Shown here piece by piece: positions 7,082 through 9,309 of a stretch of DNA of 9,309 bases. The notes beneath the pieces were generated by a model that saw only the letters and a list, made by a program, of their open reading frames with translations, did no database searches and was not told the origin of the DNA. This DNA comes from Saprospiraceae bacterium (GTDB taxonomy: Bacteria > Bacteroidota > Bacteroidia > Chitinophagales > Saprospiraceae): positions 1 to 9,309 of the forward strand of contig JAGQWV010000747.1 in assembly GCA_020437045.1 (NCBI GenBank). Reading direction: 5' to 3'. Each line of letters begins with the position of its first letter. The stretch's first letter is position 1. A program made the translations under genes and the position numbers.

Positions 7082-7678
7082 ATGATGAAATATTTTCCAC
7101 TTTTTATTCTTGTATTTATTTTTCAGTTTGTCAGTTGTGCTCAGGAGTCAATTCCCGATCGGGAGGATCAAATTGCCGCGGCAACTGCTGCGGCTCCCGT
7201 AGAAGATAGGGAGGGGGCTAAGGTATATGGATATGATACAAAGGGAAATCTGGTAGTGTTGGAAGAAGGCACCAATAATATGGTATGCATTTCTGACGAT
7301 CCTAATCGTCCCGGATTTCAGACCGTTTGTTACCATAAAGACCTTGAACCATTTATGTCCAGAGGGAGAGCCTTGCGAGCTGAAGGTAAATCCAGTCAGG
7401 AAATATTCGACATTCGTGAAAAGGAAGCAAAAGAAGGGGTGTTGAAAATGCCAGAGCAGCCCACAACTCTGCATTTACTAGAGGGAAAAGAAGCTTTTTA
7501 TGATAAAGAATCTCATGAGGTGAAGCAAGCCAACTATCGTTATGTGGTGTATATACCCTGGGCAACGGCTGAGTCAACCGGATTGCCGTTGAAACCGCTG
7601 GTTGCCGGAGGCCCCTGGATTATGGACCCAGGTACTCACCGCGCCCATATTATGATTACCCCTCCTCCTCAAAATTAG
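7082..7678 (+). CDS. Putative lipoprotein of unknown function
   Basis: This is a 198-residue protein I cannot assign to a named family. The N-terminus MMKYFPLFILVFIFQFVSC is a lipoprotein-type signal with Cys19 as the likely lipidated residue; Phe at -3 is slightly off the canonical lipobox. An Ala/Glu/Asp-rich linker (20-45) leads into a small domain. That domain shows GTNNMVC (63-69) and TVCYHKD (81-87), two cysteines 14 residues apart that could form a disulfide, then a helical segment (90-120), YVVYIPWATAESTG (154-167) and GPWIMDPGTHRAHIMI (177-192). The Cys pair plus a 'W-x-M-x-x-G-T-x-x-AHIMI' ending recalls uncharacterised conserved lipoproteins of Bacteroidota and Acidobacteriota, from memory only. 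The first of two adjacent ATGs is used. It lies 28 bases before the oxidoreductase gene, with which it is probably co-transcribed. Confidence 0.85.
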   Translation: MMKYFPLFILVFIFQFVSCAQESIPDREDQIAAATAAAPVEDREGAKVYGYDTKGNLVVLEEGTNNMVCISDDPNRPGFQTVCYHKDLEPFMSRGRALRAEGKSSQEIFDIREKEAKEGVLKMPEQPTTLHLLEGKEAFYDKESHEVKQANYRYVVYIPWATAESTGLPLKPLVAGGPWIMDPGTHRAHIMITPPPQN

Positions 7679-7706
7679 GCGGAACACATTCGAGAAATAA
7701 GTTCGC

Positions 7707-9209
7707 ATGAAGAAAAATATCAGTAGACGAAATTTTATTGCTTCCGCAGCATCAACAGCGGCCACCATAAGCATTGTACCATCACATGTCATTGCCGGAT
7801 CGGGCAAAGTTCCTCCATCAGATAAAATCACGGTGGCAAACATTGGATGTGGTACTCAGGGATTGAGAGAAATGGGTGATCTTCTCACCCACGAGCAAAT
7901 ACAGGTAGTGGCCGTATGTGACCCCAATCGAAAGAGTAATAATTATCTTGATTGGTCGCCAACAGGACTTCGAGATGGAATAAGAAAGGTCCTAAATGAT
8001 CAAACCTGGGGAGAAGGGGAGAAGGGGATCGTTGCCGGCAGAGAGGTGGCCAAAGCCTATGTTGATCAATATTACAGTAAAAATATGGCTGGTGGTAAGG
8101 GGTGCGCTAGCTATGAAGATTTTAGAGAGTTGTTGGAAAATGAAAAAGATATTGATGTTCTTAAAATAATGACCCCGGATCACCTCCATGCTACCATTGC
8201 CCTGGCCGGAATGAGTAAAGGTGTTAATGTCATCACCCATAAGCCGATTGCCAATCGTATGTATGAAGCAAGAAAGACGATTAAAATGGCTAAGGACAAT
8301 GGTTTGAAAACGCATCTTTTGGCCTGGAGTAACCGCCCGGAGTACGATCTGGTATTTAAATGGATTCAAGATGGAGTCATAGGCGAGCTAAAAGAGATAC
8401 ATAATTGGTCTTACCGTCCGGTTTGGCCACAATTTACCGGTCTGCCACAGGATCGGCCACCAGTCCCGGATGGATTCAATTGGGATTTATGGTTGGGCCC
8501 GGTACCCCATAGACCATACCATCCAAACTACACGCATAATGTCTTCCGTGGATGGTACGAATTTGGTGGTGGAAGCATTGCCGACATGGGGCATTATAGC
8601 TTATTTCCACTATTTCGGGCTTTCGGGATCGAAACCGCACCGGTTAGTGCTAAAGCTTATGGAAATACCCTCCGAAAGGCCGAAGATGGTGTTTGCAAGT
8701 GGATTGAAAATGATGTAGCCTTTCCTTACTCGTGTTTGATAAAAATGAATTTTCCGGCTCAGAAAACGCTGCCGGCATTTGATCTTTGCTGGTATGATGG
8801 TGGGATGAAGCCCTTTGCTCCGGAAGAACTGGAAATGGATGACCGGGATATTCCCGAGGAAGGGATGATGTTTGTCGGTGATGAAGGAAAAATTTTGGCT
8901 GGTTTTAGATGTGAAAACCCGGAGATTATTCCCGCTAAGAAAATGGATGCTTATACCGGATCTAAAACTTCTGAGAGTTATTCAAGGGAAAATGGAAATA
9001 ACATCTGGACGGACGCATTCAAAAATGGTATAGAATCGCCAGGAAGTTTCATTTATGCCGGACCGGTGACAGAAACAATCAATCTGGCAGCAGTAGCACT
9101 AAGGGCCAAGAAAAAAATTAACTACGATTCGAAATACATGAAAATCACCAATGATCGCGACGCCAATGCTTATCTTTATCGACAGTACCGATTAGGTTGG
9201 GAAATATAG
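7707..9209 (+). CDS. Tat-exported Gfo/Idh/MocA family oxidoreductase
   Basis: This is a nicotinamide-dependent sugar or inositol-type oxidoreductase (Rossmann domain PF01408 plus C-terminal alpha/beta domain). The N-terminus has a twin-arginine motif SRRNFI (6-11) and an Ala/Ser/Ile hydrophobic region, so it should be exported folded with its cofactor, as in Zymomonas glucose-fructose oxidoreductase (GFOR). Seen are the dinucleotide-binding NIGCGTQG (45-52), CDP (71-73), TPDHLHA (156-162), THKP (177-180; the usual E-K-P is H-K-P, with catalytic Lys179 kept), the DLWLGP signature (260-265) and GGGSIADMGHY (287-297). Asp293 and Tyr297 match the D-x-x-x-Y spacing of GFOR. At 500 residues it is somewhat longer than usual, with an insertion near 80-125. 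It is the second gene of the rightward pair; the substrate is unknown. Confidence 0.93.
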   Translation: MKKNISRRNFIASAASTAATISIVPSHVIAGSGKVPPSDKITVANIGCGTQGLREMGDLLTHEQIQVVAVCDPNRKSNNYLDWSPTGLRDGIRKVLNDQTWGEGEKGIVAGREVAKAYVDQYYSKNMAGGKGCASYEDFRELLENEKDIDVLKIMTPDHLHATIALAGMSKGVNVITHKPIANRMYEARKTIKMAKDNGLKTHLLAWSNRPEYDLVFKWIQDGVIGELKEIHNWSYRPVWPQFTGLPQDRPPVPDGFNWDLWLGPVPHRPYHPNYTHNVFRGWYEFGGGSIADMGHYSLFPLFRAFGIETAPVSAKAYGNTLRKAEDGVCKWIENDVAFPYSCLIKMNFPAQKTLPAFDLCWYDGGMKPFAPEELEMDDRDIPEEGMMFVGDEGKILAGFRCENPEIIPAKKMDAYTGSKTSESYSRENGNNIWTDAFKNGIESPGSFIYAGPVTETINLAAVALRAKKKINYDSKYMKITNDRDANAYLYRQYRLGWEI

Positions 9210-9283
9210 AGATTTACGATTTGACCGTTAATTTTAAAAGGTAGATTATCGTGAACTGTCAACGTTATTTATGAGAGGAAATG

Positions 9284-9309
9284 CTGACCACTGATTACTG
9301 ACCACTGAT
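9284..9309. repeat. Heptanucleotide tandem repeat, cut by the window edge
   Basis: The last 26 bases are a period-7 array of CTGAYYA: CTGACCA, CTGATTA, CTGACCA, then CTGAT up to the end. This gives 3.7 units, with variation only at the YY positions. It lies 75 bases after the oxidoreductase stop, and its full length is not visible. Short heptamer arrays like this occur between genes in several bacterial groups. Confidence 0.65.

Noticed and set aside
9216..9252. Possible terminator after the oxidoreductase gene (ACGAT/ATCGT with inner ACC/GGT)
   Set aside because: The stem is short and interrupted by an asymmetric internal loop, and no T-run follows.
9256..9262. TTGACAG on the minus strand, -35 like
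   Set aside because: No suitable second element at normal spacing, and no minus-strand gene starts nearby.

Overview
The window reads as Bacteroidota chromosome, most like the Saprospiria (Lewinella/Haliscomenobacter type). The evidence is moderate AT richness, the DUF1800 + DUF1501 gene pair, beta-rich exported proteins with Ig-like 'GGxYSGxGV' segments, an Ig-like domain that resembles type IX secretion (T9SS) sorting domains, Gfo/Idh/MocA oxidoreductases with Tat signals, and little Shine-Dalgarno signal. The taxonomy is inferred from gene content only.

Layout. Positions 1-273 hold no convincing gene, but the left edge (1-67) folds into a long imperfect hairpin that may be a dispersed repeat. 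From 6717 down to 274 the minus strand carries five tightly packed genes: DUF1800 protein, DUF1501 protein, a multidomain protein with discoidin-like, Ig-like and CBM-like parts, a 117-residue exported Ig-like protein, and a PQQ-type glucose/sorbosone dehydrogenase. The gaps are about 10-30 bases and the last two genes overlap by 4 bases, so this is almost certainly one operon. A 364-base divergent intergenic region (6718-7081) separates it from a plus-strand pair, a putative lipoprotein (7082-7678) and a Tat-exported Gfo/Idh/MocA oxidoreductase (7707-9209). The right edge holds the start of a heptanucleotide tandem repeat (9284 onward).

How the genes may fit together. All seven products carry an export signal: four Sec-type signal peptides, one probable lipoprotein signal and two twin-arginine signals. 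The minus-strand operon encodes an envelope or extracellular set: a DUF1800/DUF1501 pair of unknown biochemical function, a likely carbohydrate-binding protein, and a sugar dehydrogenase whose C-terminal domain resembles a domain in that binding protein. The divergent pair ends in a second exported sugar-type oxidoreductase using a nicotinamide cofactor. A reasonable but unproven reading is an exported saccharide-binding and sugar-oxidising locus. The most interesting parts are the linkage of DUF1800/DUF1501 to this machinery, the shared C-terminal-type domain, and the free-standing sorting-domain-like small protein.
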